Positions 40,330 through 50,545 of a stretch of 64,000 bases of DNA are shown here, one piece after another (positions within the stretch are counted from its first letter, which is position 1; each line of letters starts with the position of its first letter). Both the position numbers and the translations under genes were made by a program. The notes under the pieces were generated by a model, which saw only the letters and a list, made by a program, of their open reading frames with translations, had not been told where the DNA came from and did not search any database. The stretch lies in NCBI RefSeq assembly GCF_000600005.1, contig NZ_CP007446.1, positions 1,266,894 through 1,330,893 on the forward strand, given 5' to 3'. The DNA comes from Snodgrassella alvi wkB2. GTDB lineage: Bacteria; Pseudomonadota; Gammaproteobacteria; Burkholderiales; Neisseriaceae.

Positions 40330-40821
40330 ATGAGACACATTTTATCTATTCTGATGGAAAATCAGGCCGGAGCCATGAGCCGTATTGTTGGTCTGTTTTC
40401 AGCCCGTGCTTACAATATCGATTCCCTGTCCGTATCTCCAACAGAAGACAAAACCCTGTCACGAATGACAATTGTCACCAGCGGCGATAACAAAGTAATG
40501 GAACAGATAACCAAGCAGCTTAACAAACTGATAGAAGTTATCAAAGTTATCGATCTGAACGATAGCAACTACGTTGAACGTGAATTAATGCTGGTTAAGC
40601 TGCGTGCTACCGGCAAGGATCGCGATGAAATACTGCGTCTGACCGATATCTTCCGCGGACACATCATTGATGTAACCGACAAAACCTATACAGTGGAAAT
40701 CACCGGCACCAGCAGCAAACTAGATGCCTTTCTGGATACTGTGGGCAAAACACTTATTCTGGAAACCGTACGTACCGGAGCAGCAGGCATAGGTCGCGGC
40801 GAACGCATGTTACGTATTTAA
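40330..40821 (+). CDS. ilvH: acetolactate synthase small regulatory subunit
   Basis: The 163-residue partner of the large subunit confers activity and valine feedback inhibition. The N-terminal ACT domain reads ILSILMENQAGAMSRIVGLFSARAYNIDSL (landmark ILMENQAGAMSRIVGLFS), and the C-terminal ACT-like domain has VERELMLVKLRATGKDRDEI and GRGERMLRI. It starts 13 bases after ilvB with GGAG six bases before the ATG. Confidence 0.96.
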   Translation: MRHILSILMENQAGAMSRIVGLFSARAYNIDSLSVSPTEDKTLSRMTIVTSGDNKVMEQITKQLNKLIEVIKVIDLNDSNYVERELMLVKLRATGKDRDEILRLTDIFRGHIIDVTDKTYTVEITGTSSKLDAFLDTVGKTLILETVRTGAAGIGRGERMLRI

Positions 40822-40892
40822 GCCGGACATTTTTAAAGCATTATCCGACCTAAAAACATATTAAAACCCTGATTTTAAAATCAACACATTAA

Positions 40893-41924
<1,032 letters not shown>

Positions 41925-41955
41925 TATAGCTGCTTAAGTCTGTTTGTAACAAAGC

Positions 41956-41995
41956 AAAAAGCTTGTGTATGCATTTTCATATACAAGCTTTTTTT
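41956..41995 (+). terminator. ilv operon terminator
   Basis: AAAAAGCTTGTGTAT pairs with a nearly exact complement (one G-U pair) and runs into TTTTTTT. It lies 30 bases after the ilvC stop. Confidence 0.88.
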
Positions 41996-42018
41996 AAACC
42001 CCGAATTCAAGAAAGAAT

Positions 42019-43359
42019 ATGACTACTCCACCCGCTCCGCAGTCTGAATCTGCAAACAAAATTACTCAGAACTCCCCTACCAAAGTAGCGATTGCCAGCC
42101 TCGTAGGTACAGCCGTAGAGTTTTACGACTTCTACATATACGGGCTTGCTGCTGCACTCGTATTAAGCGACCTGTTTTTTCCAACCAAGGATCGGGCAAT
42201 TGCCATCATGTCCTCATTTCTTACTTTTGGAATAGCCTTTGTTGCTCGCCCTATTGGTGCCGGATTATTCGGACATTTTGGCGATAAAGTTGGCCGTAAA
42301 ACCACCCTGATAGCATCATTACTGATAATGGGTATCAGTACAACCCTGATCGGTGTTCTGCCGACATATCAGCAGGCAGGTATTATTGCACCGGTTTGTT
42401 TATGCGTCCTGCGCTTTTGTCAGGGTCTTGGCTTAGGTGGTGAATGGGGCGGAGCCGCTTTACTGGCTACCGAAAATGCGCCCAGAGGTAAACGTGCTCT
42501 TTTTGCGATGTTTCCGCAAATCGGGCCTCCTATCGGATTCATTACTGCCAGCCTGATTTTCATTGTTTTATCCAAAAATCTTGATAATGCACAAATGATG
42601 TCGTGGGGCTGGCGTATCCCATTTTTACTGAGCATTGTTCTGGTTGGTCTGGGTATGTATGTTCGCATGTCCATTATTGAAAGTAATGCTTTTCGTACCA
42701 TGGTTGCTAGACAGAGTGCTGTAAAAATCCCTCTGACTGACACTGTACGCAAACATTACAATCAGCTTTTTTTAGGCTCTCTGGCTGCTACGTCGTGCTT
42801 TACCCTGTTCTTTTTAACAACCGTATTTTCTTTGCAATATGCTACTACAAAGCATGAGTGGCAAAGTACAGCATTATTTAATAAAATTGAGTATTTATCC
42901 ATTCTCATGGGTGCCATTGTATTTATGGCTGTCGGTTCCCCGATATCTGCATGGCTTTCAGACAGAATCGGCCGTCGCCCGGTATTTCTGATAGGTGGGA
43001 TAGCCACAATCATAATCGGTTTCTTTTTTGGTGACTTAATCAATTCTTCCAGTGCCATTACAGCTGCCATTTTCTTATCCTCTGCTCTGTTTATAATGGG
43101 TATCTTGTGGACACCTTTAGCAGCATTCTTACCAGAAATATTCCCTACCAACGTAAGATATACCGGTGCAGCTATCTCCTTCAGCTTTGGCGGTATTCTG
43201 GGCGGATCACTTACCCCGTTTGCTGCAGCATGGATAGTTAAAACATATGGCTTACAGGGTACAGTATATATAGGCTGGTTTCTGATTGCCGCCTGTATAC
43301 TTAGTATGATTGCAGTACTATTGCTACCAGAAACACATAAACAGGAAATTGAAAATTAA
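42019..43359 (+). CDS. MFS transporter, metabolite:H+ symporter (MHS) family
   Basis: The 446-residue integral membrane protein has twelve helices. The MHS signatures are ASLVGTAVEFYDFYIYG at the first helix, ARPIGAGLFGHFGDKVGRKTTL after helix 2 (landmark GHFGDKVGRK), GLGLGGEWGGAALLATE in helix 4-5, and LSDRIGRRPVFLIGG in the second half. MHS members carry organic acids, shikimate, proline/betaine or similar with protons; the substrate here is unknown. It is separated from ilvC by a terminator. Confidence 0.9.
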   Translation: MTTPPAPQSESANKITQNSPTKVAIASLVGTAVEFYDFYIYGLAAALVLSDLFFPTKDRAIAIMSSFLTFGIAFVARPIGAGLFGHFGDKVGRKTTLIASLLIMGISTTLIGVLPTYQQAGIIAPVCLCVLRFCQGLGLGGEWGGAALLATENAPRGKRALFAMFPQIGPPIGFITASLIFIVLSKNLDNAQMMSWGWRIPFLLSIVLVGLGMYVRMSIIESNAFRTMVARQSAVKIPLTDTVRKHYNQLFLGSLAATSCFTLFFLTTVFSLQYATTKHEWQSTALFNKIEYLSILMGAIVFMAVGSPISAWLSDRIGRRPVFLIGGIATIIIGFFFGDLINSSSAITAAIFLSSALFIMGILWTPLAAFLPEIFPTNVRYTGAAISFSFGGILGGSLTPFAAAWIVKTYGLQGTVYIGWFLIAACILSMIAVLLLPETHKQEIEN

Positions 43360-43363
43360 AACA

Positions 43364-43398
43364 GATAAAAAACCGATTTAACCAATCGGTTTTTTATC
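43364..43398. terminator. MHS transporter terminator
   Basis: GATAAAAAACCGATT and its exact complement form a 15-base stem with a five-base loop and a T-run on the plus strand. Confidence 0.88.
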
Positions 43399-43495
43399 TT
43401 AGCGATTAATTCACATTAGTGTTAGCTTAATCTGTTTCCATAATAAATCTTTCTGCTAAAATACACATAAAAATACTATGTAGCAGATATCTAAA

Positions 43496-43942
43496 ATGAG
43501 CATTATCAACAATAAAAAAGCATTTCACGATTACTTTATCGAAGAACAGATAGAAGCCGGAATTGTTCTTGAAGGCTGGGAAGTAAAGGCTATTCGTGCC
43601 GGACGAGTACAAATCAAAGAAAGCTATATCCAATGGAAAAAAGGTGCTTTTTATCTGGTTGGCAGTCACATTACTGCTTTACCCACCGCATCCAATCATG
43701 TAAAACCCGATCCCGTACGGCAGCGAAAACTATTACTGAAACAATCAGAAATCAACAAACTGATAGGCAAAGTAGAACGCAGTGGTTATACCCTTGTGCC
43801 TGTTAACATGCATTACAGCCATGGTTATGTAAAAATCGATATGGGATTGGCCAAAGGTAAAAAGCAGCATGATAAGCGCCAAAGCAGCAAAGAAAAAGAC
43901 TGGAATCGTGAGAAACAACGCCTGCTTAAACAGACACGCTAA
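43496..43942 (+). CDS. smpB: SsrA-binding protein SmpB
   Basis: SmpB binds tmRNA and delivers it to stalled ribosomes for trans-translation. The oligonucleotide-binding fold shows [38 protein letters not shown] (core [11 protein letters not shown], about residue 24) and [11 protein letters not shown]-like [24 protein letters not shown] (landmark [14 protein letters not shown]). The basic C-terminal tail [20 protein letters not shown] is the part that fills the decoding site. Length 148 is normal. The tmRNA gene itself is not seen nearby. Confidence 0.96.
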   Translation: MSIINNKKAFHDYFIEEQIEAGIVLEGWEVKAIRAGRVQIKESYIQWKKGAFYLVGSHITALPTASNHVKPDPVRQRKLLLKQSEINKLIGKVERSGYTLVPVNMHYSHGYVKIDMGLAKGKKQHDKRQSSKEKDWNREKQRLLKQTR

Positions 43943-43966
43943 ATCCTGGCAAATATTAATAATAAA

Positions 43967-43995
43967 ACGGGAAATTAAATTCATTAATTTCCCGT
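43967..43995 (+). terminator. smpB terminator hairpin
   Basis: ACGGGAAATTAA and its exact complement form a 12-base stem with a five-base loop. The downstream tail is A-rich rather than T-rich, so it may stabilise the transcript end. The next 250 bases are AT-rich and hold no gene before the lipoprotein leader block. Confidence 0.65.
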
Positions 43996-44174
43996 ATAAA
44001 TAAAAAATTAAACTAATTAAAGCATTTCTTTTTATCTGGTAAAATAATACAGCTAATAAACTCCAGAAAATCATATTTCATATAAACCAAATTAAATTAA
44101 TCATAATCTATTATTAAATCAGTATTTTATATATCATCCTTTAATATCCATTCTCAATATAATAAATAGTTAAA

Positions 44175-44248
44175 TTTAACTAGACATAAAAAAGTTAAAT
44201 TATGTTAAACTTGTATTACTGTATCAATACAGGCAAGCATTATTAACA
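44175..44248 (+). repeat. conserved leader block A, copy 1
   Basis: About 74 bases containing AAAAAAGTTAAATTATGTTA and GTATCAATACAGGCAAGCA. Closely related copies stand at 45296-45370 and 46140-46213. Being before each transcription unit, it is the likely promoter; TAAACT/TAAAAT is a possible -10. Copy 1 lies before the lipoprotein gene, the others directly before membrane-protein genes. Confidence 0.7.
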
Positions 44249-44262
44249 ATACAGGGTGTGTA

Positions 44263-44520
44263 ATGATGAAGAAAATCGGTCTGCTATCAATAATTTTATT
44301 GCTAAACGGCTGTATGACATTAAAAGGAGATTACCGTCTCGTTGCATTGGATGAAAATGGTAACGACCTGGCACCTAAAGTACAAATGCTGGCTCAAGGA
44401 ACAGGAATTTATCGCTCAAAAATTGTACTATGTAAGGCATTTCCTAAAGCCACAGTCCGGATTTACGACACTAGGACAAATGAAGAACTAAAAGGAAAAA
44501 GTCCGCGAAAATGCCGGTAA
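44263..44520 (+). CDS. small putative lipoprotein
   Basis: The 85-residue product has a signal helix (KKIGLLSIILLLNG) followed by a lipobox (LNGC), so it should be a lipid-anchored periplasmic protein of about 68 residues after processing. The mature part is basic with two further Cys and no family I recognise. AGGGTG lies before the ATG. It sits between leader block A and leader block B of the tandem array, a position deleted in the later repeat units. Confidence 0.65.
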   Translation: MMKKIGLLSIILLLNGCMTLKGDYRLVALDENGNDLAPKVQMLAQGTGIYRSKIVLCKAFPKATVRIYDTRTNEELKGKSPRKCR

Positions 44521-44597
44521 ACATGAATTATTAAATAAATATTTTATTTACCATCAGACTCCATACTTAATTTAAGAAAACTGTTTATTCAAATTTT

Positions 44598-45143
44598 ATG
44601 AATGGCCGACCACAAGATTTTAAAATCATGCATGAATGGTATTGTTGTTCAAGAGCCTATGCATTTCTTTATTTATATTTTGGATCTGTAAGTGCTTATA
44701 TTTGTTTTTTGTACCTAATGAATATATTATTTAAATGTCCAAACTTTAGCATAATAACAGTTTTACTTGCAGCAATTAGTACACTTTTTTTATGGAAACT
44801 CTTTAAAACTAAAAGAAATAATATTAAACAGGTTTACTTCACATCAAAAGACATTTATATAGAAGATAAAAAAATTGATATATCTTATCTTGAATCTGTT
44901 ACATTGATTGAACAACCATACCCTAGTTTAAATAAAGCTCTATTTACGTTCTGCATAAAATTTACCAAAAACCCAGTAATTAAAGATGATGTATATTTTT
45001 ACATGGCATTTGGTAATAGGCTATTTGAATGGAATGAAGATTATGACTATCAAAACCGCTTTATTACTATTCTGGAAACTATAGCAAAAGAACGAAGAAA
45101 GCTACTAAAAAATTCTGGTAAAGCATCTTATATATCTGAATGA
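44598..45143 (+). CDS. tandem two-helix membrane protein, copy 1
   Basis: The 181-residue protein starts MNGRPQDFKIMHEWYCCS, has two hydrophobic helices (about 22-44 and 51-69), then a cytoplasmic beta-rich domain (IKQVYFTSKDIYIEDKKIDI) resembling the bacterial PH-like domains of YcxB-type proteins, and ends in a basic helix (FITILETIAKERRKLLK). Three related genes follow in the same direction. All copies keep an intact frame and the same layout, so the fold is under constraint. No clear ribosome binding site precedes the ATG. Codon use is very AT-rich compared with the core genes. Function unknown. Confidence 0.72.
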   Translation: MNGRPQDFKIMHEWYCCSRAYAFLYLYFGSVSAYICFLYLMNILFKCPNFSIITVLLAAISTLFLWKLFKTKRNNIKQVYFTSKDIYIEDKKIDISYLESVTLIEQPYPSLNKALFTFCIKFTKNPVIKDDVYFYMAFGNRLFEWNEDYDYQNRFITILETIAKERRKLLKNSGKASYISE

Positions 45144-45153
45144 CAAGTTATTC

Positions 45154-45196
45154 ATGCTGGTAGAATCTGAATAAGGAAAATAATATCTACCAACAT
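45154..45196 (+). repeat. conserved hairpin after array copy 1
   Basis: ATGCTGGTAGA pairs with TCTACCAACAT (one mismatch) across a 21-base loop. Matching hairpins follow copies 2 (45996-46038) and 3 (46812-46854). Position after each stop suggests a transcript end. Confidence 0.6.
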
Positions 45197-45295
45197 ATTT
45201 TTATTTAAAAATCAAATCACATAATCACTTTACTCATTGCATCTAATCACATAAAAACCGCTCCTGTGCACTTTAAATCACGTTGAATTTTATAA

Positions 45296-45370
45296 TTTCA
45301 CCAGACAAAAAAGTTAAATTATGTTAAAATAGTATTGCTACATCAATATAAGCAAACACCCTTACTAACA
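45296..45370 (+). repeat. conserved leader block A, copy 2
   Basis: Second copy of the 75-base leader (AAAAAAGTTAAATTATGTTA core). Here it joins leader block B after two bases, without the lipoprotein gene. Confidence 0.7.
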
Positions 45371-45408
45371 TTCCATACCTAATTTAAAAAACTGTATATT
45401 CAAATTTT

Positions 45409-45972
45409 ATGAATGACCGATCCCAATATTTAAAAATCATGAAAGAATGGCATTGTTGTTCAAGATATCATGCATTTATTCATTTGTATTTTGGAGCTAC
45501 GGGTGCTTATATTTGCCTTATGTACCTATTAAATATAATATTAAAAGATCAACAGTTAAATATATTATTTGAAGATCAGATTTTAAACACATTAATAGCT
45601 TTACTTGCAGCAATAAGTACTTTTTTTTTCTGGAAACTTTTTAAAGCTAAAAGAAAAAAAATTAAACAGGTTTATTTCACACCAAAAGCAATTTATATAG
45701 AAAACAAAAAAATAGATATATCTTATCTTAAATCTATTACATTTATTAAACTTAAATACCCTACTTATAATAGAGGGTCTACATTTAAGTTCTGCATAAG
45801 ATTTACTGAAAACCGGGTAATTAAAGAAGATATATATTTTTACATGGAATTCGGTAAGCCATTTCGATGGAAGTATCAGGATTATAATTTTGAAGATTGT
45901 TTCATCACTATTCTGGAAGATTTAGCAAAAGAAAGAAGAGAGCTACTAAAAGATTCCGGTAAAGCGATCTAA
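45409..45972 (+). CDS. tandem two-helix membrane protein, copy 2
   Basis: The 187-residue paralogue begins MNDRSQYLKIMKEWHCCS with helices at about 22-45 and 56-74. The PH-like part contains IKQVYFTPKAIYIENKKIDI, and FITILEDLAKERRELLKDS ends it. A short insertion (ILKDQQLNILFEDQ) lengthens the loop between the helices. Flanking sequences on both sides match copies 1 and 3, showing segmental duplication of about 0.8 kb. It is the copy with its own adjacent leader block. Function unknown. Confidence 0.72.
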   Translation: MNDRSQYLKIMKEWHCCSRYHAFIHLYFGATGAYICLMYLLNIILKDQQLNILFEDQILNTLIALLAAISTFFFWKLFKAKRKKIKQVYFTPKAIYIENKKIDISYLKSITFIKLKYPTYNRGSTFKFCIRFTENRVIKEDIYFYMEFGKPFRWKYQDYNFEDCFITILEDLAKERRELLKDSGKAI

Positions 45973-45995
45973 TTTTACTGAAAAATAAGTTATTC

Positions 45996-46038
45996 ATGCA
46001 GGTAGATTCTGAATAAGGAAAATAATATCCACCAACAT
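45996..46038 (+). repeat. conserved hairpin after array copy 2
   Basis: ATGCAGGTAGA and TCCACCAACAT form the same hairpin as in the other units, but with two mismatches. Confidence 0.5.
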
Positions 46039-46139
46039 ATTTTTTAACTTATAAATCAATCCATATTACTAATTTACCTATTGCATCTAACCACATAAAA
46101 AACGCTCCTATACACTTTAAATCACATTGAATTTAATAA

Positions 46140-46213
46140 TTTAACCAGATACAAAAAAGTTAAATTGTGTTAAAATTGTATAGCTCCATCAATATAAGCA
46201 AGCACTACTAACA
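46140..46213 (+). repeat. conserved leader block A, copy 3
   Basis: Third copy of the leader (AAAAAAGTTAAATTGTGTTA core), again joined to leader block B after two bases. Confidence 0.7.
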
Positions 46214-46252
46214 TTCCATACCTAATTTAAGAAAACTGAGTACTTAAATTTT

Positions 46253-46801
46253 ATGAATGACCGATCCAGATATTTACAACTCATGCAAGAATGGCATTGT
46301 TGTTCAAATGATTATGCATATATTTATTTGTTTTTTACAGCTTTAAGTGCTTATGTTTGTTTTATATATCTATCAAATATATCATTTAAAGATCAAGATT
46401 TTTTTATCATATCAATAGTTTTATTTACAGCAGTAGTGACTTTTATTTTCTGGAAACTCTATAAAACCCAAAGAAAAAATATTAAACAAATTAATTTCTC
46501 ATTAAAAGCAATTTATATAGAAGAAAAAAAAATAGACATCTGTTATCTTAAATCAATTACGTTTATTAATCATGTCTACTCTCCATATAAAGGGACTACA
46601 TGTAAATTCTGCATAAAATTTACTGAAAATCCAATAATTAAAGAAGAAATATATTTTTATATGGCATTTGGTAAATCATTTCGACGAAGATATCAGTATT
46701 ATAACTTTGAAGACCGTTTTATCACTATACTGGAAACTTTAGCAAAAGAAAGAAGAGAGTTACTAAAAATTCCAGTAAAGCAATCTAATATTTCTGAATA
46801 A
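46253..46801 (+). CDS. tandem two-helix membrane protein, copy 3
   Basis: The 182-residue paralogue begins MNDRSRYLQLMQEWHCCS, with helices at about 22-44 and 51-69, and IKQINFSLKAIYIEEKKIDI in the PH-like part. The end FITILETLAKERRELLK and the last residues NISE match copy 1 better than copy 2. Its flanks match copy 2. Function unknown; see copy 1 for the shared layout. Confidence 0.72.
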   Translation: MNDRSRYLQLMQEWHCCSNDYAYIYLFFTALSAYVCFIYLSNISFKDQDFFIISIVLFTAVVTFIFWKLYKTQRKNIKQINFSLKAIYIEEKKIDICYLKSITFINHVYSPYKGTTCKFCIKFTENPIIKEEIYFYMAFGKSFRRRYQYYNFEDRFITILETLAKERRELLKIPVKQSNISE

Positions 46802-46811
46802 CAAATTATTC

Positions 46812-46854
46812 ATGTTGGTAGAATCTGAATAAGAAAAATAATATCTACCAACAT
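46812..46854 (+). repeat. conserved hairpin after array copy 3
   Basis: ATGTTGGTAGA and TCTACCAACAT are exact 11-base complements with a 21-base loop, followed by ATTTTA. Best preserved of the three. Confidence 0.65.
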
Positions 46855-46953
46855 ATTTTACTTAAAAATCAAACCACTTTACCTATTGCATCAAACTTTA
46901 TAAAAATCTATCCTGTAAATTTTAAATCATGCAGAATCCCAGAAAGAGATTTT

Positions 46954-47508
46954 ATGAATGACCAAGCACAAAATTTAAAAGTCATGCAAGAATGGAGAAG
47001 TGAATCTAAAAAATTTACCTCTAATAAACTTTTTGCACATATTAATTATTTCATTTACTTTATTTATTTTTGTGCTTATTTGATTCCTTTCGTCTTTGGG
47101 CTATATTTTTGGTTTTGGTCAACTATACTTCTATGTATAGTAATCCCTGCAGTTATTAAATTCAAAAAAACTAATGAATTAATTAAAAAGGTTCTTTTCA
47201 CACCAGATGCAATCTATGTAGAAAATGAAAAAATAGATATATCTTATCTGGAATCTATTGCATTTGTTCAGCATATAATCAAAGCTAATCCATTAATCTC
47301 CAGCGAAAATTATCCTGACAATATAAAAGCCTTTGAATTTGTTATGACATTTAATAAAAACTCAAATATAAAAGAAGATATACACTTTTATATACAATTT
47401 AGTGACGGAATTGTAGAAAATATCGCTGATTACGACTATCAAAACAACTTTATCAATATTCTGAAATTTTTTGCAAAAGAAAAAAGAGAGTCATTAAAAA
47501 ATTTGTAA
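46954..47508 (+). CDS. tandem two-helix membrane protein, copy 4 (diverged)
   Basis: The 184-residue most diverged member begins MNDQAQNLKVMQEWRSES, so the WHCCS cysteines are lost. Two helices lie at about 30-50 and 53-72. The PH-like domain is kept (IKKVLFTPDAIYVENEKIDI), as is the C-terminal FINILKFFAKEKRESLK. Unlike the others it lacks leader block A; the upstream sequence runs straight from the conserved TTTAAATCA stretch into a new ribosome binding site (AAAGAG). It may rely on readthrough from copy 3. Function unknown. Confidence 0.7.
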   Translation: MNDQAQNLKVMQEWRSESKKFTSNKLFAHINYFIYFIYFCAYLIPFVFGLYFWFWSTILLCIVIPAVIKFKKTNELIKKVLFTPDAIYVENEKIDISYLESIAFVQHIIKANPLISSENYPDNIKAFEFVMTFNKNSNIKEDIHFYIQFSDGIVENIADYDYQNNFINILKFFAKEKRESLKNL

Positions 47509-47784
47509 ACAGCAGTCTAATAGTTTACTATCTAAGCCATTTGTGCATCTTAAGCCCTTTAATATCATTCTTTCTAATAATTTTTTACCTTAAATCAGAT
47601 AAATTTTATTTAAATATTAAAGCATTGATGATATATAAATTATTAATATTTTTTCTTGAAACTCCATTATATTTTTATTAAAATATTAAATACAACAGAA
47701 TTTCAATTTCAACTTTTTAAAATAGTAAAAAATATCTTATTAAAAAAGAAAAAATTACCATTAAATTTTTACAAAGATTAATAT

Positions 47785-48798
47785 ATGAAAAAAAAATTAA
47801 ATTTTAATGTCAAATTAAAAACCAATTTTGACATTTCTCTTAAACCAATTATGGAAAAATCAGCTAGAGTAGCTGAGATAGTTTCTTATTTAATATTTGG
47901 TAATAAGCTTGCTAAAAGTGAAAGAATGAAAATTCTATCTGATGCACAAAATGAAGTTGATAAAAAAAATATTTTATCGGGGAAAAATACATATGATCTC
48001 GATACTAATCATCTTTCAATAAATCCTGAACGTAATTTGATCGAAGTTTTAGCGGAAACAATAAAAACAGATGAGACGATAAATATCTTAAAATGTATTG
48101 AAAATTCTCTTAAATATATAAATTATAAAGCAGATACTGACAATAAGCCATCGGAAGATTTTCTAAATAAATGGAGAAATGAAGCTAAATTAATCGCAGA
48201 TGAAACATTAAAAGATATATGGGGAAGAATTTTAGCTGAAGAAATTAATAATCCTAATACATTACCACTGAGAGCTCTTGACCAAATAAGAAATCTTTCA
48301 AAATTTGAAGCTGAATGTTTTGATAAATTATCTACTTTTATATTGAATGGTGATTGTATTTTAGATCCAGGAAGAGATAATAATAGATTATTATTTAGAA
48401 GAGAGGAACTTATTTGTTTAAGAGATGCAGGATTAATTACTCATTATACACCTGGGATATATTTAACATCTCATTGGATACAAACAACATTAAACGATAA
48501 TAAAATATACTCTATAGCAAATTCAACTCACATTTTTTTTATATATGAAAAGGATGTGATTGAAATACCAACCGTCACTACATGGCCCCTAACACAAGCA
48601 GCAAAAACTATTTATTCTAGTATTTTAATGAAAGAAAAAAAGCCTCTTGATGTAGATCATTTACTTAGTAATATATTAGAACAAAATAAATTTCGATTTG
48701 GATCAAAACAAAATAACTTTAATAAGATATATTATGGTAAATGGGATCCTATTAAAAAAAAAATTACATCGGAAATAGAAGTATATTCTATAAAATAA
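47785..48798 (+). CDS. DUF2806 family protein
   Basis: The 337-residue soluble protein has a basic start (MKKKLNFNVKLKTNFDISL), an amphipathic helix, and a central segment WRNEAKLIADETLKDIWGRI followed by LAEEINNPNTLPLRALDQIRNL. This is the style of DUF2806/TIGR03899-related proteins found sporadically near mobile genes and phage-defence regions. Very AT-rich codon use and runs of lysine codons mark it as foreign to the core. No membrane segment or known catalytic motif is visible. A 276-base AT-rich gap before it holds no other gene. Confidence 0.65.
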   Translation: MKKKLNFNVKLKTNFDISLKPIMEKSARVAEIVSYLIFGNKLAKSERMKILSDAQNEVDKKNILSGKNTYDLDTNHLSINPERNLIEVLAETIKTDETINILKCIENSLKYINYKADTDNKPSEDFLNKWRNEAKLIADETLKDIWGRILAEEINNPNTLPLRALDQIRNLSKFEAECFDKLSTFILNGDCILDPGRDNNRLLFRREELICLRDAGLITHYTPGIYLTSHWIQTTLNDNKIYSIANSTHIFFIYEKDVIEIPTVTTWPLTQAAKTIYSSILMKEKKPLDVDHLLSNILEQNKFRFGSKQNNFNKIYYGKWDPIKKKITSEIEVYSIK

Positions 48799-48909
48799 TC
48801 AAAATTAAACTTATTCATCAACGCAATCATAATGATATTTTTTACAGAACTAAAATCTGAATAATGATAGAATAACACGCTTTATTCAAACACCTGTCAA
48901 GAGCCTAGC

Positions 48910-50475
48910 ATGAATCAGGATAAAATATTAATTCTCGATTTTGGTTCACAAGTAACCCAGCTTATCGCCCGACGCGTACGTGAAGCTCATGTTTATTGTG
49001 AATTACATTCATTTGACATGCCTATTGAAGATATCAAGGCATTCGCCCCTAAAGGCATTATCCTGTCCGGTGGTCCCAATTCAGTTTATGAATCAGACTA
49101 TCAGGCTAACCCGGAAATACTCAATCTCGGTATACCCATTCTTGGCATTTGTTATGGCATGCAATGGCTGGCACATACCATGGGCGGCGAAGTCAGCGGT
49201 GGCGATCAGCGCGAATTCGGTTATGCTCAGGTACATACAGAAGATAGCCAGTTTACCAATGGCATTTTTGATAACCAGCCTAACACACTGGATGTGTGGA
49301 TGAGCCATGGCGATAAAGTAAGCAAACTGCCAGAAGGATTTAAAAGTATCGGACATACACCAAGCTGTCCGTATGCCATCATTGAAAACCCGCACAAGCA
49401 CTTTTACGGTGTTCAGTTTCATCCTGAAGTTACCCATACCAAACAGGGACGTGAACTAATCAATCGCTTTGTACTTGATATCTGTCAGGCCAAACCTAGC
49501 TGGACTATGCCTAACTATATCGAAGAAGCCATTATCAAAATTCGCGAACAGGTTGGTTCCGATGAAGTTATTCTTGGCCTTTCCGGCGGAGTAGACTCAT
49601 CAGTAGCTGCGGCACTGATTCATCGCGCCATTGGCGACCAACTCACCTGTGTATTTGTAGATCATGGCCTGTTACGTTATCAAGAAGCGCAAATGGTCAT
49701 GGATATGTTCGGCAAAAACCTTGGCGTCAATGTGATTCACGTTGATGCCTCTGCCGAATTTCTAGCCAAACTTGCCGGTGAAACCGATCCTGAACGTAAA
49801 CGTAAAATTATCGGAGCCGAATTTGTCGAAGTCTTTCAGCAAGAAGCTGGCAAACGACAAAATGCAAAATGGCTGGCACAAGGCACCATCTACCCCGATG
49901 TAATCGAAAGCGCTGGTGCTAAAACCAAAAAAGCACATGCTATTAAAAGCCACCATAATGTAGGCGGTCTGCCTGAAACACTTAATCTGCAATTGCTGGA
50001 ACCATTGCGCGATTTGTTCAAAGATGAAGTACGCGAACTGGGTGTTGCGCTGGGATTACCACGTGATATGGTTTACCGTCACCCCTTCCCCGGTCCGGGT
50101 CTGGGCGTGCGAATACTGGGTGAAGTAAAACGCGAATACGCCGATTTACTGCGCCGTGCTGACCATATATTCATTGAAGAGTTGCGTAACACCTGCGACG
50201 AAGACGGTGTATCCTGGTATGATAAAACCAGCCAGGCTTTTGCTGTATTCTTGCCAGTAAAATCCGTAGGGGTAATGGGAGATGGTCGCACCTATGAATA
50301 CGTAGTAGCCTTGCGAGCAGTAATTACCAGCGATTTCATGACAGCACACTGGGCTCATCTACCCTACGACCTGCTCGGCCGCGTTTCCAATCGCATCATC
50401 AACGAAGTACGCGGCATTAACCGTGTCGTTTATGATGTTAGCGGCAAACCGCCAGCCACTATTGAGTGGGAATAG
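48910..50475 (+). CDS. guaA: GMP synthase (glutamine-hydrolysing)
   Basis: GuaA amidates XMP to GMP, the last step of guanine nucleotide synthesis. The glutaminase domain has the nucleophile Cys in [10 protein letters not shown] (about residue 80) and HPEVTHT. The ATP-pyrophosphatase domain has the P-loop [15 protein letters not shown] (about 225), and the C-terminal dimerisation domain ends in the conserved KPPATIEWE. Length 521 is normal. The 3' end of guaA is a known integration site for genomic islands, and foreign DNA does begin just past this gene. Confidence 0.98.
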   Translation: MNQDKILILDFGSQVTQLIARRVREAHVYCELHSFDMPIEDIKAFAPKGIILSGGPNSVYESDYQANPEILNLGIPILGICYGMQWLAHTMGGEVSGGDQREFGYAQVHTEDSQFTNGIFDNQPNTLDVWMSHGDKVSKLPEGFKSIGHTPSCPYAIIENPHKHFYGVQFHPEVTHTKQGRELINRFVLDICQAKPSWTMPNYIEEAIIKIREQVGSDEVILGLSGGVDSSVAAALIHRAIGDQLTCVFVDHGLLRYQEAQMVMDMFGKNLGVNVIHVDASAEFLAKLAGETDPERKRKIIGAEFVEVFQQEAGKRQNAKWLAQGTIYPDVIESAGAKTKKAHAIKSHHNVGGLPETLNLQLLEPLRDLFKDEVRELGVALGLPRDMVYRHPFPGPGLGVRILGEVKREYADLLRRADHIFIEELRNTCDEDGVSWYDKTSQAFAVFLPVKSVGVMGDGRTYEYVVALRAVITSDFMTAHWAHLPYDLLGRVSNRIINEVRGINRVVYDVSGKPPATIEWE

Positions 50476-50511
50476 AAATTTAGTTTTTATTAACTCCTAA
50501 TATTCTTTCTT

Positions 50512-50545
50512 AAAACCAGTTATATCGATTAGATTAGCTGGTTTT
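50512..50545 (+). terminator. probable guaA terminator
   Basis: AAAACCAG and CTGGTTTT are complementary across 18 bases, and TTTTT follows. Partial extra pairing lies inside the loop. Confidence 0.55.

Noticed and set aside
44175-47508. CRISPR-like or insertion-sequence repeats in the array
   Set aside because: The repeats are about 0.8 kb gene duplications with diverged copies; there are no short regular spacers, transposase or terminal inverted repeats.
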